IMG/VR virus record: IMGVR_UViG_3300004369_000643
Location: 38,595-102,594 of that record
DNA length: 64,000 bases
Strand: one strand, 5' to 3'
Source of the DNA: a virus
Under the pieces are notes generated by a model, which was given only the letters and a program-made list of their open reading frames with translations, was not told the origin of the DNA and ran no database searches. Position numbers and translations under genes: made by a program. Shown one piece after another: positions 1 through 7,353 of the stretch (the stretch's first letter is position 1; each line of letters begins with the position of its first letter).

Positions 1-426
1 CATTACTTGGCTGTATGGATAGCACTAGATGACATCCATGAGGATTCAGGCCCGTTTGAGTTTGTTCGTGGTTCTCATGTTCTTCCTATTATCACACAAG
101 ATCAAACTTTGTCTAGGCTGGAAGTCGCAGAGCGTACCGATCCTATGTGGCCTAAGTACTCTGAAAGATTTTTGACACCCATGTTTGAAGATTTATTGGA
201 TCGTGGTAATATGAGGACAGAAAAGTTTTTGGCTAAAAAGGGTGACGTACTTGTATGGCACGCTCGTTTAATGCACCGAGGTTCTCTTCCTAACAATCCT
301 GATTTGTGGAGAGAGACTGCTATCATACATTATTCAGGCATTAATCATAGGCCCGATATGCCGGTTGCTGAGCAGTTTGAAGACGGTGGCTGGTTTTTCC
401 CGATAAATCAAAACATTCCACTGTAG
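1..426 (+). CDS. Phytanoyl-CoA dioxygenase (PhyH)-like protein, C-terminal part
   Basis: The frame is open from base 1 (HYLAVWIALDD...), so the gene begins before the window and only the last about 141 residues are seen. The run WIALDD followed by GPFEFVRGSH, and later WHARLMHRG, are typical of the PhyH family of Fe(II)/2-oxoglutarate oxygenases; the second His (WHARLMHRG) would be the distal metal ligand, and the first HxD lies outside the window. PhyH-like enzymes hydroxylate small molecules or modified groups; the substrate cannot be told here. An HNH nuclease follows after one base. A modification role is possible because a methyltransferase and a ParB/PP-loop pair lie downstream, but that is inference. 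Confidence 0.75.
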   Translation, partial: HYLAVWIALDDIHEDSGPFEFVRGSHVLPIITQDQTLSRLEVAERTDPMWPKYSERFLTPMFEDLLDRGNMRTEKFLAKKGDVLVWHARLMHRGSLPNNPDLWRETAIIHYSGINHRPDMPVAEQFEDGGWFFPINQNIPL

Positions 427-427
427 T

Positions 428-808
428 ATGCCTGCGAAGTATGGGCATCAAGACAAGGCTAAAGCAACTAAGTTACATAGTTTGCTGGTGCGTACTAGAG
501 ATAACTTTACTTGTCGTTGGTGTGGTGCTTCTAAGAAAGACGGTAAGCAGATCCAGTGTGCGCATATTATTTCTCGTGGTGTTTCTGCGACTAGGACTGA
601 TGAGCGCAATGCGGTTGCATTATGTGCGTCATGCCATTGGAAGCAAAGTAAAAATCCTATAATCTGGGCTAGATGGATAGAGTGCGAGTTAGGTACTGAA
701 CATATAGATGATTTGATTGAAAGAGGGGTACCCGGTGTTTTGGTGGATTGGACATCAGAAGTATCCCGCCTACAATCTGCCCTTGACCGTTTAACTGACA
801 TAAGGTAA
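428..808 (+). CDS. HNH endonuclease
   Basis: A 126-residue protein with the full HNH layout: a CRWC zinc knuckle near residue 34, the CAHIISR core His near residue 50, an Asn in ERNAVALC and the closing CASCHW knuckle. It would cut or nick DNA with a beta-beta-alpha-metal active site. Free-standing HNH proteins of this size in phages are either homing-type nucleases or helpers of terminase in packaging; TerL lies about 5 kb away, so a packaging role is possible but unproven. The ATG directly follows the preceding stop codon and no strong ribosome binding site is seen. Confidence 0.85.
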   Translation: MPAKYGHQDKAKATKLHSLLVRTRDNFTCRWCGASKKDGKQIQCAHIISRGVSATRTDERNAVALCASCHWKQSKNPIIWARWIECELGTEHIDDLIERGVPGVLVDWTSEVSRLQSALDRLTDIR

Positions 809-811
809 AAT
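783..811 (+). promoter_or_regulatory. Leaderless-type promoter for the gene at 818
   Basis: TTGACC (783-788), 17 bp spacer, TAAAAT (806-811), then 6 nt before the ATG at 818. Transcription would begin at the A of the start codon. It lies inside the end of the HNH gene. Confidence 0.7.
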
Positions 812-817
812 AGAGTA

Positions 818-1168
818 ATGACTTATTCTCGTAGCGCACCTATTAGTTCAGTGGAAGTGGAATCTGAGTTAATTCGACTTACGGGTGAAATTGAGTCAGA
901 GACAGAGGCATTTGAAATGCTGGCAAAAGATCATGCCGTTAAGGAAGCAGAATATAAGAAGCAGTGGTTTAAAGAGTATCTTGCCGCTGAAGGCGCTGTG
1001 AAGCAAAAGGAAAGTTGGGCTGGATATAAGACTAGCGAGTTATATTACGACGCTCAAGTTGCGGATGCGTTAGTTAGGGCAAAGCGAGAGAAGTTACATT
1101 CTTTAAGAACTGCCTGTGACGCATTGAGAACAATTGCCGCAAACGTACGATCACAGGTTAAGTTTTAA
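818..1168 (+). CDS. Hypothetical charged coiled-coil protein
   Basis: A 116-residue protein I do not recognise. It is rich in Glu, Lys and Ala with heptad-like stretches (about residues 12-50 and 75-105), so it is probably a helical, coiled-coil protein. No catalytic motif, signal peptide or membrane segment is visible. The start is supported by a promoter placed exactly for a leaderless transcript, so this gene may begin its own transcription unit. The methyltransferase gene follows 9 bp later with its own ribosome binding site. Confidence 0.7.
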   Translation: MTYSRSAPISSVEVESELIRLTGEIESETEAFEMLAKDHAVKEAEYKKQWFKEYLAAEGAVKQKESWAGYKTSELYYDAQVADALVRAKREKLHSLRTACDALRTIAANVRSQVKF

Positions 1169-1177
1169 GGAGAATAT

Positions 1178-1786
1178 ATGGGTAACTATTTAAATGTTGG
1201 GTGCGGTACGCACTACGCTACAGGTTGGGTTAACACCGATGTATGGGAAGACCATGCTACTAAGCCCGATGTGCTGGTTGAGTCAGGAAAGCCATACCCC
1301 TTTGAAGACAATACTTTTGATGCCATTTTCTTAGGCCACGTTTTAGAGCACATGGATTGGAGCGAGGTTGGTGGATTTTTAGAAGACATGAATAGGATTG
1401 CTAAGCCTAATTCACCAATACTTGCTGTGGGGCCTGATGTCTATCGAACAATTAAACGTTGGCATAAAAATCAAGAGCCGTGGAGTATGGTTGAATCTGT
1501 AATGGAGCATCAAGATGTTTACGGCGGGTATACGTCTTTTATTAACTCTGATGCTTATACTGCTACGCCTCCTGACTGGTGGGATGGTGCGGCTCATCAC
1601 TGGAATTGCCACGAAGACCGCATGTTCAGCATTATGTCATCCGTCTTTACGGACTGTTCTGTTTACACTGACAAGATTACGTGCGATGGTACAATGACTA
1701 GTTGGTTAGACAATGAAAATAATATCACTTGGCCTGTTGTAGGCTACTGGCACTGGCAATGCGCCGTACTGGGGTACTCAACATGA
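1178..1786 (+). CDS. SAM-dependent class I methyltransferase
   Basis: A 202-residue protein. YLNVGCGTHY at residues 4-13 is the glycine-rich motif I that binds S-adenosylmethionine. PYPFEDNTFDAIFLGHVLEHM (about 46-66) gives the acidic and motif IV-like region of the Methyltransf_11 type. The tail holds several Trp, His and Tyr residues (PPDWWDGAAHHWNCHEDRMF). The substrate is unknown; there is no DNA-methyltransferase DPPY motif, so a small molecule, nucleotide or protein is as likely as DNA. An AAGGAGA ribosome binding site precedes the ATG. The stop overlaps the next start (ATGA at 1783-1786), indicating coupling to the ParB-like gene. Confidence 0.85.
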   Translation: MGNYLNVGCGTHYATGWVNTDVWEDHATKPDVLVESGKPYPFEDNTFDAIFLGHVLEHMDWSEVGGFLEDMNRIAKPNSPILAVGPDVYRTIKRWHKNQEPWSMVESVMEHQDVYGGYTSFINSDAYTATPPDWWDGAAHHWNCHEDRMFSIMSSVFTDCSVYTDKITCDGTMTSWLDNENNITWPVVGYWHWQCAVLGYST

Positions 1787-2571
1787 TTCATAATATTGCA
1801 GATAATCTTCAAAACCTTGCTGTAGATATTGATCTGTTACGCCCTTTGGAGAATAACGCACGACGAGGTAATGTCGATGCGATTATGGCATCTTACAGTA
1901 AGTTTGGTCAGGTAAAACCTATTGTGGCTATAGCAGATGACGCCGGTGACCTTACAGTTATCGCAGGTAACCACCAGTTAGAAGCGGCTAAAAGGTTAGG
2001 GTGGCAACAGATCGCAGTTTCTGTAGTTGATTTAGACAACGACGATGCACTTGCGTTTGCCTTGGCAGATAATCGTATTTCTGATCTAGGCACAACAGAT
2101 AATGAAATTCTGTATGAGTTGTTAACTGACGTAATTGGCGACGACGAAAACTTTTTTGAAGTTTTAGGCTGGGACGATTTCTCTGTGGCGGCTATAGAAA
2201 ACACTGTGATTACTGCCGAGTTGGCTAATGATAGCAATGCTGGATGGACTGCTCCTGAAATTGTTTTTAACGACGTGGGTGTTGACTCTCCGCCCCCCGC
2301 TGTACCTACTCAGAGTAGCGGCACCAATGAGCAGCCCGCCCGCAATCCACAACCGAATACGTCCACGATTGTAACACAGGGTAGCACAAGCACGGGATCG
2401 TCAGGTACAAGTAATGCATCTATTCAATTTACTCTAGTTTTTGATAGCGCAGAGCAACAATCTAAATGGTATGCTTTTATTAAGTGGCTTAGAGAAAGTC
2501 CTGTCTATGATGGCGATACAACTTCAGAGAGGTTGTTTGACTTTATTGCCCAGCATTCAGAAATGGGCTAA
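1783..2571 (+). CDS. ParB-like nuclease-fold protein (IbrB-like)
   Basis: A 262-residue protein. The N-terminal part has the ParB/sulfiredoxin-fold layout: LENNARRG, SKFGQVKPIVA, then VIAGNHQLEAAKRLGW and ALADNRISDLG. A Pro/Ser/Thr-rich linker (about residues 165-205) leads to a C-terminal block, FTLVFDSAEQQSKWYAFIKW. The ATG at 1783 is chosen over an upstream TTG because it overlaps the methyltransferase stop as ATGA. The PP-loop protein follows 2 bp later; ParB-like plus PAPS-reductase-like pairs are known from phages and from the IbrA/IbrB pair of E. coli. It probably binds DNA or nucleotide and acts with that partner; the chemistry is unknown. Confidence 0.8.
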   Translation: MIHNIADNLQNLAVDIDLLRPLENNARRGNVDAIMASYSKFGQVKPIVAIADDAGDLTVIAGNHQLEAAKRLGWQQIAVSVVDLDNDDALAFALADNRISDLGTTDNEILYELLTDVIGDDENFFEVLGWDDFSVAAIENTVITAELANDSNAGWTAPEIVFNDVGVDSPPPAVPTQSSGTNEQPARNPQPNTSTIVTQGSTSTGSSGTSNASIQFTLVFDSAEQQSKWYAFIKWLRESPVYDGDTTSERLFDFIAQHSEMG

Positions 2572-2573
2572 CT

Positions 2574-3746
2574 GTGGCTAGGCGTAGAATGTTTTTAGAC
2601 ATGAATTGTGTCGATGCTGCACGTGAGCGTATCCGTCATGTTTATGATACTTTCGATACTGTTTGTGTACAGTTTAGTGGCGGTAAAGACTCAACTGCTT
2701 GCTTGTACTTAGCGAAAGAAATACATGAGGAACGTGGTTTAGGGCCTGTTAAAGTTATTTTCCGTGATGAAGAGATGCTGTCTCCTGCGGTTGCTGATTA
2801 CGTTCAGCGTGTAAGCGAGTATGATTGGGTGGACATGGAGTGGTATTGTCTTCCTATGGGGCAAGAAGTTTGGGTTCTAGGTGCAAGAGAGTATGTTTTG
2901 CTATGGTCTAAGATGCGAGAAAGCGAAGGCCGCTTGTTTAGACCTTTTCCAAAGAACGCTATTAGGGCGGAGCACTTTGGGCTTGATCCGAGTAAGGCGA
3001 TTCCCCGGAAGGTCGATGAATACACTATGCAGGGAAAGAAGGGAAGAACAGCATTTATTACCGGTGTACGTGCAAATGAATCGATGATTCGGTATCGTAC
3101 AGTAACTCAAAAGTTACACGAGAATTATATTAATCGACCATTTAAGTTATCTAAGGCAATACCTCTGCGGTTTGCTAAAGTTATTTATGACTGGACATCT
3201 GATGATGTTTTAAAGTTTATTACTGAAGAGCATGGTGCCGATTATTGTGCATACTATGACTATGCTGCTATGAGTGGAGCAAATCAAAGGGTGGGCATCC
3301 CTCTTCATGCTGTAGCCTCAAGAAGACTTACTGATGTTCTTAGAACTGAGCCAGAGTTCTATGACGATCTTGTTAGATGTTTTCCTCAGATTGAAGCACA
3401 GCGTCAGTTGTGGTCTGAATTCAACATTGAAAGAGTTATTGATATGTACGAGAGCATGGGGTGGAAGGGCGTTAAGTACTGCGTTGAAGATAATATTTTA
3501 ACTCCGGGGCTTCGAAAAGCGGCCATGGTGTACAGTAATGACTTTAAGAAGAAACACGCCAAAGACCCTTATGGGTACCCGTTAGATCACTTGATTCGGA
3601 CATTGTTATTAAATTCATTTGTAGGTTCACCAAGTCCTGTAGGCCCTAAGACCAAAGCACACAACAAGCGCAGATCGCTACTAGAGCAAGATGATCAGAT
3701 TATCATGGATGCCAACAGCCTTGACTTGCACGACGATACACGGTAG
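2574..3746 (+). CDS. PAPS-reductase-like PP-loop protein (IbrA-like)
   Basis: A 390-residue protein. SGGKDST at residues 35-41 is the PP-loop that binds ATP or a PAPS-like ligand in the adenine nucleotide alpha-hydrolase fold. TGVRANESMIRYRT and YDWTSDDVLKFI are conserved positions of the PAPS reductase/DUF3440 family, and GIPLHAVASRRL follows. It lacks an obvious catalytic C-terminal Cys motif of true sulfate-assimilation PAPS reductases. The GTG start lies 2 bp after the ParB-like stop, so the two are translationally linked. Related PP-loop proteins act in sulfur or base-modification chemistry (DndC is one example), so DNA or nucleotide modification is the best guess. Confidence 0.85.
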   Translation: MARRRMFLDMNCVDAARERIRHVYDTFDTVCVQFSGGKDSTACLYLAKEIHEERGLGPVKVIFRDEEMLSPAVADYVQRVSEYDWVDMEWYCLPMGQEVWVLGAREYVLLWSKMRESEGRLFRPFPKNAIRAEHFGLDPSKAIPRKVDEYTMQGKKGRTAFITGVRANESMIRYRTVTQKLHENYINRPFKLSKAIPLRFAKVIYDWTSDDVLKFITEEHGADYCAYYDYAAMSGANQRVGIPLHAVASRRLTDVLRTEPEFYDDLVRCFPQIEAQRQLWSEFNIERVIDMYESMGWKGVKYCVEDNILTPGLRKAAMVYSNDFKKKHAKDPYGYPLDHLIRTLLLNSFVGSPSPVGPKTKAHNKRRSLLEQDDQIIMDANSLDLHDDTR

Positions 3747-3749
3747 TGT
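3721..3749 (+). promoter_or_regulatory. Leaderless-type promoter for the gene at 3756
   Basis: TTGACT (3721-3726), 17 bp, TAGTGT (3744-3749), 6 nt, ATG at 3756. It overlaps the last codons of the PP-loop gene. Confidence 0.7.
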
Positions 3750-3755
3750 AATCAC

Positions 3756-4277
3756 ATGGATTTAGCAAATATAAAAGATGTGCGTCCCCCTAAATGGACA
3801 TCTTCGTGTTATGTTGTTTCTCCTGACTATAAAAAACTTGAGAAGTCAATTAAGAAGTATGGTATTTTAAGTCCTATAGTAATTCAGCCTGACGGAACTA
3901 TTGTAGATGGTTTTCATCGATGGAAGGCTGCAAATGAATTGGGTTTAAGTAAGGTTCCTGTAGTTGTCGTTCAGGTTGACGACATTGAAGCCATGTTATT
4001 ACACATTGACCTAAATAGGTATCGTGGTATAGTTATAGCCAAGTACCTGTCTAATATGATTAGACGTATCCTTCAGTCTGGTAGATACGATCATGAATCG
4101 TTGCGAAGTAAAATGGGACTTACTTCTGAAGAGTTTGACGTTTTAGCAGAAGGCTCTTTGATTAAGATGCGTAAGATTAAGCAGCACACGTATTCACCTG
4201 CTTGGGTTCCCATTGAGTCAGCGACTGGCGAAGATATAAACGTTGAGCGTGTTACTGGACACGCAGAGCAGGTTTAA
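3756..4277 (+). CDS. Second ParB-like N-terminal-domain protein
   Basis: A 173-residue protein. YKKLEKSIKKYGILSPIVI, then GTIVDGFHRWKAANELG and NRYRGIVIAKYL, match the ParB N-terminal (ParBc) fold: the GFHRW position corresponds to the conserved GxHR box. The C-terminal half (about 90-173) is helical and may hold a helix-turn-helix (DHESLRSKMGLTSEEFDVL). It has no centromere-binding ParB arrangement and no ParA neighbour, so a role in plasmid-style partition is unlikely. It starts from its own leaderless-type promoter just after the first ParB/PP-loop pair, so it may be a regulator or a second component of the same system. Confidence 0.75.
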   Translation: MDLANIKDVRPPKWTSSCYVVSPDYKKLEKSIKKYGILSPIVIQPDGTIVDGFHRWKAANELGLSKVPVVVVQVDDIEAMLLHIDLNRYRGIVIAKYLSNMIRRILQSGRYDHESLRSKMGLTSEEFDVLAEGSLIKMRKIKQHTYSPAWVPIESATGEDINVERVTGHAEQV

Positions 4278-4292
4278 GAAAGGAATGTAATC

Positions 4293-4619
4293 ATGAAAAT
4301 TAATGCATATCAAGCCGCCGCAAAGGAAACGGCGGTATTTCCTCCCGACAAAGGTATAGAGTACACGACACTAGGTTTAGTAAGTGAGGCTGGTGAAGTA
4401 GCCGATAAGGTTAAGAAAGTTATTCGTGATAGCGGCGGAGAATTTTCAGAAGAAGCAAAGCAGGCGATCAAAAAGGAACTAGGGGATGTCTTGTGGTACG
4501 TTGCTGGTTTGGCTTGGGAGTTGGGTTTCACTTTAGAAGACGTTGCTGAAACAAATATTTTAAAGTTGTCTAGCCGCTATGACCGTGGTAAGATTGGTGG
4601 ATCTGGAGATGACAGGTAA
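4293..4619 (+). CDS. MazG-like nucleotide pyrophosphohydrolase
   Basis: A 108-residue single-domain all-alpha NTP pyrophosphatase. TLGLVSEAGEVADKVKK (about residues 26-42) and IKKELGDVLWYVAGLAWELG (about 61-80) supply the ExxE and ExxD metal-binding motifs of the MazG family. It would hydrolyse nucleoside triphosphates to monophosphates, for nucleotide-pool cleaning or control of stress alarmones; phage MazG proteins are common but their in vivo target is debated. An AAAGGAATG ribosome binding region precedes the ATG. The end overlaps the next gene by 11 bp. Confidence 0.9.
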   Translation: MKINAYQAAAKETAVFPPDKGIEYTTLGLVSEAGEVADKVKKVIRDSGGEFSEEAKQAIKKELGDVLWYVAGLAWELGFTLEDVAETNILKLSSRYDRGKIGGSGDDR

Positions 4620-5565
4620 CTCTTCGTGGCGTTCTCTGTCCACGCCAATCAATAATCTTTCCCCAGATGAAGCATTAATATTTAGTAAGTCTGATTATTC
4701 CGTTGTACTTAATCCCGTTTACGTTTGGGATACATTTCAGAAGAAGTTTGTAGAAGTTGAAGATCGTTACTGTACTGGTAGGTATGTAACTGACGCATTG
4801 GCTGATAGTGGTATGCGTCAAGAAAACTGGGAAGTTGTTAAAGATCGTTATGTTATCGTTCCAAACTCAGATATTTTAGAGCGAGCAACTACTATTGCAG
4901 ATGCGTTTAATGGCTCGGCTCATTTAGATAGTTGTGGCAGTCTAGATAACGGTAGAAAGTTTTTTGTTGCAATATTTACAGGGACTTTTGAGATTATAGG
5001 CTCTGGGGACAAAGATATGATTGATACTTATGTCATTGCTATGACTTCACATGACGGCTCGGTTCCCGTTTGTTATTACAATTTAGATGTCCGCAGGAGA
5101 AACAATTCTGTTTACAGGTTCTTTGATGAAAGTGCTGATTTTTGTATACGTAAGCGGCACACCCCTAATCATGCAGATCGGGATAGTGAGGTTACTGAAG
5201 TTTTAACCATGCGTCAAATGTGGAGTATGTCGTTTAAATCTACTTTAAATAAATTGCTTTCACCTTTATCAGAGTCGCAGTTTGAAACTGTTTTAAATTC
5301 TCAGTGGAACCCTAATACAGCATCTTCTAAAAGCAAACGTGATCACGCAGAAAATGTTATTGATACAATCAATTCGCTGTATAGGTCTGACTACAATTTC
5401 GGAATGTTTGGTCACAGCAAGTGGGCAGCGTTTAATGCTATTTGTGAATACATCGATTTCCACAGGGATATTCCCGGCTTGGAAGCGGCGCAGCATTCTT
5501 TAGAGATTGATAACTTTAGTCATCGTTTAAAGTTATCTCTGTATAAAGAGTTACGTTCTGTTTAG
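4609..5565 (+). CDS. DUF932-like phage/plasmid protein
   Basis: A 318-residue protein. The stretch VVKDRYVIVPNSDILERA, then SAHLDSCGSLDNGRKFFVA and VIAMTSHDGS resembles the DUF932 family found on plasmids and phages, whose biochemical function is unknown. The C-terminal third is helical. I chose ATG 4609 because GGTGGA lies upstream at a workable distance; an ATG at 4579 in the same frame has no ribosome binding site. It overlaps MazG by 11 bp and converges with the minus-strand ferredoxin, sharing 4 bp at the stop codons, so there is no room for a conventional terminator between them. Confidence 0.6.
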   Translation: MTGNSSWRSLSTPINNLSPDEALIFSKSDYSVVLNPVYVWDTFQKKFVEVEDRYCTGRYVTDALADSGMRQENWEVVKDRYVIVPNSDILERATTIADAFNGSAHLDSCGSLDNGRKFFVAIFTGTFEIIGSGDKDMIDTYVIAMTSHDGSVPVCYYNLDVRRRNNSVYRFFDESADFCIRKRHTPNHADRDSEVTEVLTMRQMWSMSFKSTLNKLLSPLSESQFETVLNSQWNPNTASSKSKRDHAENVIDTINSLYRSDYNFGMFGHSKWAAFNAICEYIDFHRDIPGLEAAQHSLEIDNFSHRLKLSLYKELRSV

Positions 5566-5828
5566 TCTAGTTCGATAAAGATGCACTCTCCGGGGCACTC
5601 CTCGGCTGATTCAATTACATCTTCAAGAATATTTTCTGGAACGTCAGCCATTCCTGTAGACATCTGGTAAACAGGCCCGTCTGCCTCACCGTTAGGCCCC
5701 TTTACATTAGGCCATGAGACTTCTTTAACGTATGCCAAGCCATCGTCATGCATTTCAAATACACTGGGGCATATTTCTGCGCACAAGCCATCTCCGGTAC
5801 AGAGGTCTTGATCAATCCAAACTTTCAT
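5562..5828 (-). CDS. Small ferredoxin, 3Fe-4S or Asp-ligated 4Fe-4S type
   Basis: An 88-residue acidic protein. CTGDGLCAEICP at residues 10-21 and AEECPGECI near the C terminus give the cluster ligands Cys-x2-Asp-x2-Cys-x3-Cys-Pro ... Cys-Pro. The second Cys of a classic 4Fe-4S motif is Asp, as in 3Fe-4S ferredoxins that feed cytochromes P450 in actinobacteria or in Asp-ligated clusters. It is an electron carrier with no obvious partner in the window. The start has an AGGAGA ribosome binding site, and the gene sits 8 bp after TerL on the same strand, so the two are co-transcribed. A ferredoxin coupled to a terminase gene is unusual. Confidence 0.9.
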   Translation of the reverse strand: MKVWIDQDLCTGDGLCAEICPSVFEMHDDGLAYVKEVSWPNVKGPNGEADGPVYQMSTGMADVPENILEDVIESAEECPGECIFIELD

Positions 5829-5836
5829 AATTTCTC

Positions 5837-7153
5837 CTAAATGATAATTTCTATTTTACGTCGCAACCCCATTCCCAGCCCTGCACAAATGTTAAAAGCG
5901 TGGGTTGCTGCGTCAACTTGGTCATCGTGTACTCGGGCTTCGGGAAAGGATGATAGTTCGTCAAGGAAGTCTGTGTTCCAGTCAGCCCTAACCATTCTTA
6001 CGTTTCCATTTGCTACTGCCGCCGCAAATGGTTTTGCTCGTGTCACTTTGTCACCTGTGGCTCTCTGACCTTTGAAGTCGTATCCGGGTAAAACGTAACG
6101 AGCATATTGATCGATTAGGTTTTTACCTGCTGATCCCGGCTCCTGCTCCATCTGTATTGGGATTTCAGGGCCATCTTCAATTGCTGTGTTACGAACAAAC
6201 TTTTCTACACGATCACCTTTTGCTCTAACCCTACGAACATCTATAATGTAAAATACACCATTGTCAAAAGCAGCCAAGCACCCTACTGTCCAGTCTGGAT
6301 CAGGGTTGCTGGATGTTGGCTCTGTTCCCGCCAAGTCCCAGAAGCGTACAATCTGAGTGTCTTTACTAAATGATGGAATTTCGGTAAATTCAATTACTTC
6401 CAAGTTGTTTCTATCGAACATTGATCCAAGCGTGGTCGCCCACCAGTCACCAAACTCCAGTCGGTTTCTTTCAATGGGGTCAAGTTCTTGAAGTACTGCA
6501 CGGTATGATTCAGGGTCAATGCCGGGGTTATCAGTAAGCATTGATGGAATGAATATGCGTCCGTTCTTTTCACCCTCCACGAGAAATCGTTGCCGCACCC
6601 AGTTAGGTGCTGGGTTGGTTGCTGCTCTCATTCGTAGCGGTACCTCTGCAAGAGGCCCACTGGCTGGTCGCCTTAAACGTGAGAACATATAGCGATAGTC
6701 AGATTCTCTAATTTCTGTAACCTCATCCATTCCGATGAATTGAAACTCTGAACCTTTGTACCGTAGATAGTCGTTGACGTTATTTAGGTAACCGAATGTT
6801 ATTCTAGCGCCAGATGGGAACGTTGCAGTGTATTGGTTGGCGTTCCAATGAACATCGTCGTATTGCATAATCCAGTCTTTGAAACGATCCATTAGGGCAC
6901 CGGGAAGCGCAAGGTCGGCATATGTACGACGGAAAAGGATGGCACTGTAACCGGGAACATCTATATACTGTAGTGCCGCCATAATTAATGCTGATGATTT
7001 ACCACCGCCTGCAGCACCTCCAAAGAGTACTTCCTGACCCATTGATTTAAGGAATACCTTCTGAGTTATTGATGGCTCTTCAACCCAGTAGTCTGAACGC
7101 TTCGGCTCTAGATACTTCCTAATTTTCTCCCAATCCTGAGTTTGCATCGACAT
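5837..7153 (-). CDS. terL: Terminase large subunit
   Basis: A 438-residue DNA-packaging motor. GGAAGGGKSS (residues 45-54) is the Walker A motif, FIGMDEVTEI the Walker B with catalytic Glu, and the C-terminal half has the RNase-H-like nuclease acids (FWDLAGTEP, MEQEPGSAGKNL, HDDQVDAATHA). ATG 7153 is preferred because AGGAGA lies 9 nt upstream; a GTG at 7180 in the same frame is an alternative that would suit a leaderless transcript. It lies on the minus strand, opposite to the portal and the rest of the head genes, which is uncommon. No small terminase subunit was recognised nearby. Confidence 0.95.
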   Translation of the reverse strand: MSMQTQDWEKIRKYLEPKRSDYWVEEPSITQKVFLKSMGQEVLFGGAAGGGKSSALIMAALQYIDVPGYSAILFRRTYADLALPGALMDRFKDWIMQYDDVHWNANQYTATFPSGARITFGYLNNVNDYLRYKGSEFQFIGMDEVTEIRESDYRYMFSRLRRPASGPLAEVPLRMRAATNPAPNWVRQRFLVEGEKNGRIFIPSMLTDNPGIDPESYRAVLQELDPIERNRLEFGDWWATTLGSMFDRNNLEVIEFTEIPSFSKDTQIVRFWDLAGTEPTSSNPDPDWTVGCLAAFDNGVFYIIDVRRVRAKGDRVEKFVRNTAIEDGPEIPIQMEQEPGSAGKNLIDQYARYVLPGYDFKGQRATGDKVTRAKPFAAAVANGNVRMVRADWNTDFLDELSSFPEARVHDDQVDAATHAFNICAGLGMGLRRKIEIII

Positions 7154-7159
7154 ATCTGC

Positions 7160-7188
7160 TTGTCTCCTAGACAATTTCACGGTAAAGT
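7160..7188 (+). promoter_or_regulatory. Leaderless-type promoter for the head operon
   Basis: TTGTCT (7160-7165), 17 bp, TAAAGT (7183-7188), 6 nt, ATG at 7195. It overlaps the TerL ribosome binding site and the minus-strand -10 element at 7186-7191. Confidence 0.6.
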
Positions 7189-7191
7189 ATA
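7186..7191 (-). promoter_or_regulatory. Minus-strand -10 element for terL and ferredoxin
   Basis: TATACT on the minus strand (7191 down to 7186). Transcription would start near 7180, at or next to an in-frame GTG and 27 nt before the ATG at 7153. I see no good -35 hexamer. It overlaps the plus-strand -10, so the two promoters should exclude each other. Confidence 0.45.
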
Positions 7192-7194
7192 CCT

Positions 7195-7353
7195 ATGAAG
7201 AAATTTCTGTCCCGTTCTTTCGCTGCTCACGCTTGTATGGGCGCAGGCATCGTTTTTATCGGCCTTGGTATTAGTATACTAAGTTTGGGGTGGGGTTTGG
7301 CAAGTGCTGGTCTTGCTTGTGGAATGTACGGGTATTTATTAGGGGCTGAATAA
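7195..7353 (+). CDS. Small membrane protein
   Basis: A 52-residue protein. After a short basic start (MKKFLSRSF) it is almost wholly hydrophobic and Gly-rich (GAGIVFIGLGISILSLGWG, then ASAGLACGMYGYLLG), giving two closely spaced membrane segments. I do not recognise the family. It is preceded by a leaderless-type promoter, and its stop overlaps the portal start (TAATG at 7351-7355), so it is the first gene of the head operon. It is too far from the endolysin to be called a holin. Confidence 0.6.
   Translation: MKKFLSRSFAAHACMGAGIVFIGLGISILSLGWGLASAGLACGMYGYLLGAE

Noticed and set aside
4579-4608. Earlier ATG for the DUF932-like gene.
   Set aside because: No ribosome binding site and a larger overlap with MazG than the ATG at 4609.
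7195-7353. Small membrane protein as the holin.
   Set aside because: It is coupled to the portal, not the endolysin; the protein at 50130 overlaps the endolysin stop and fits better.
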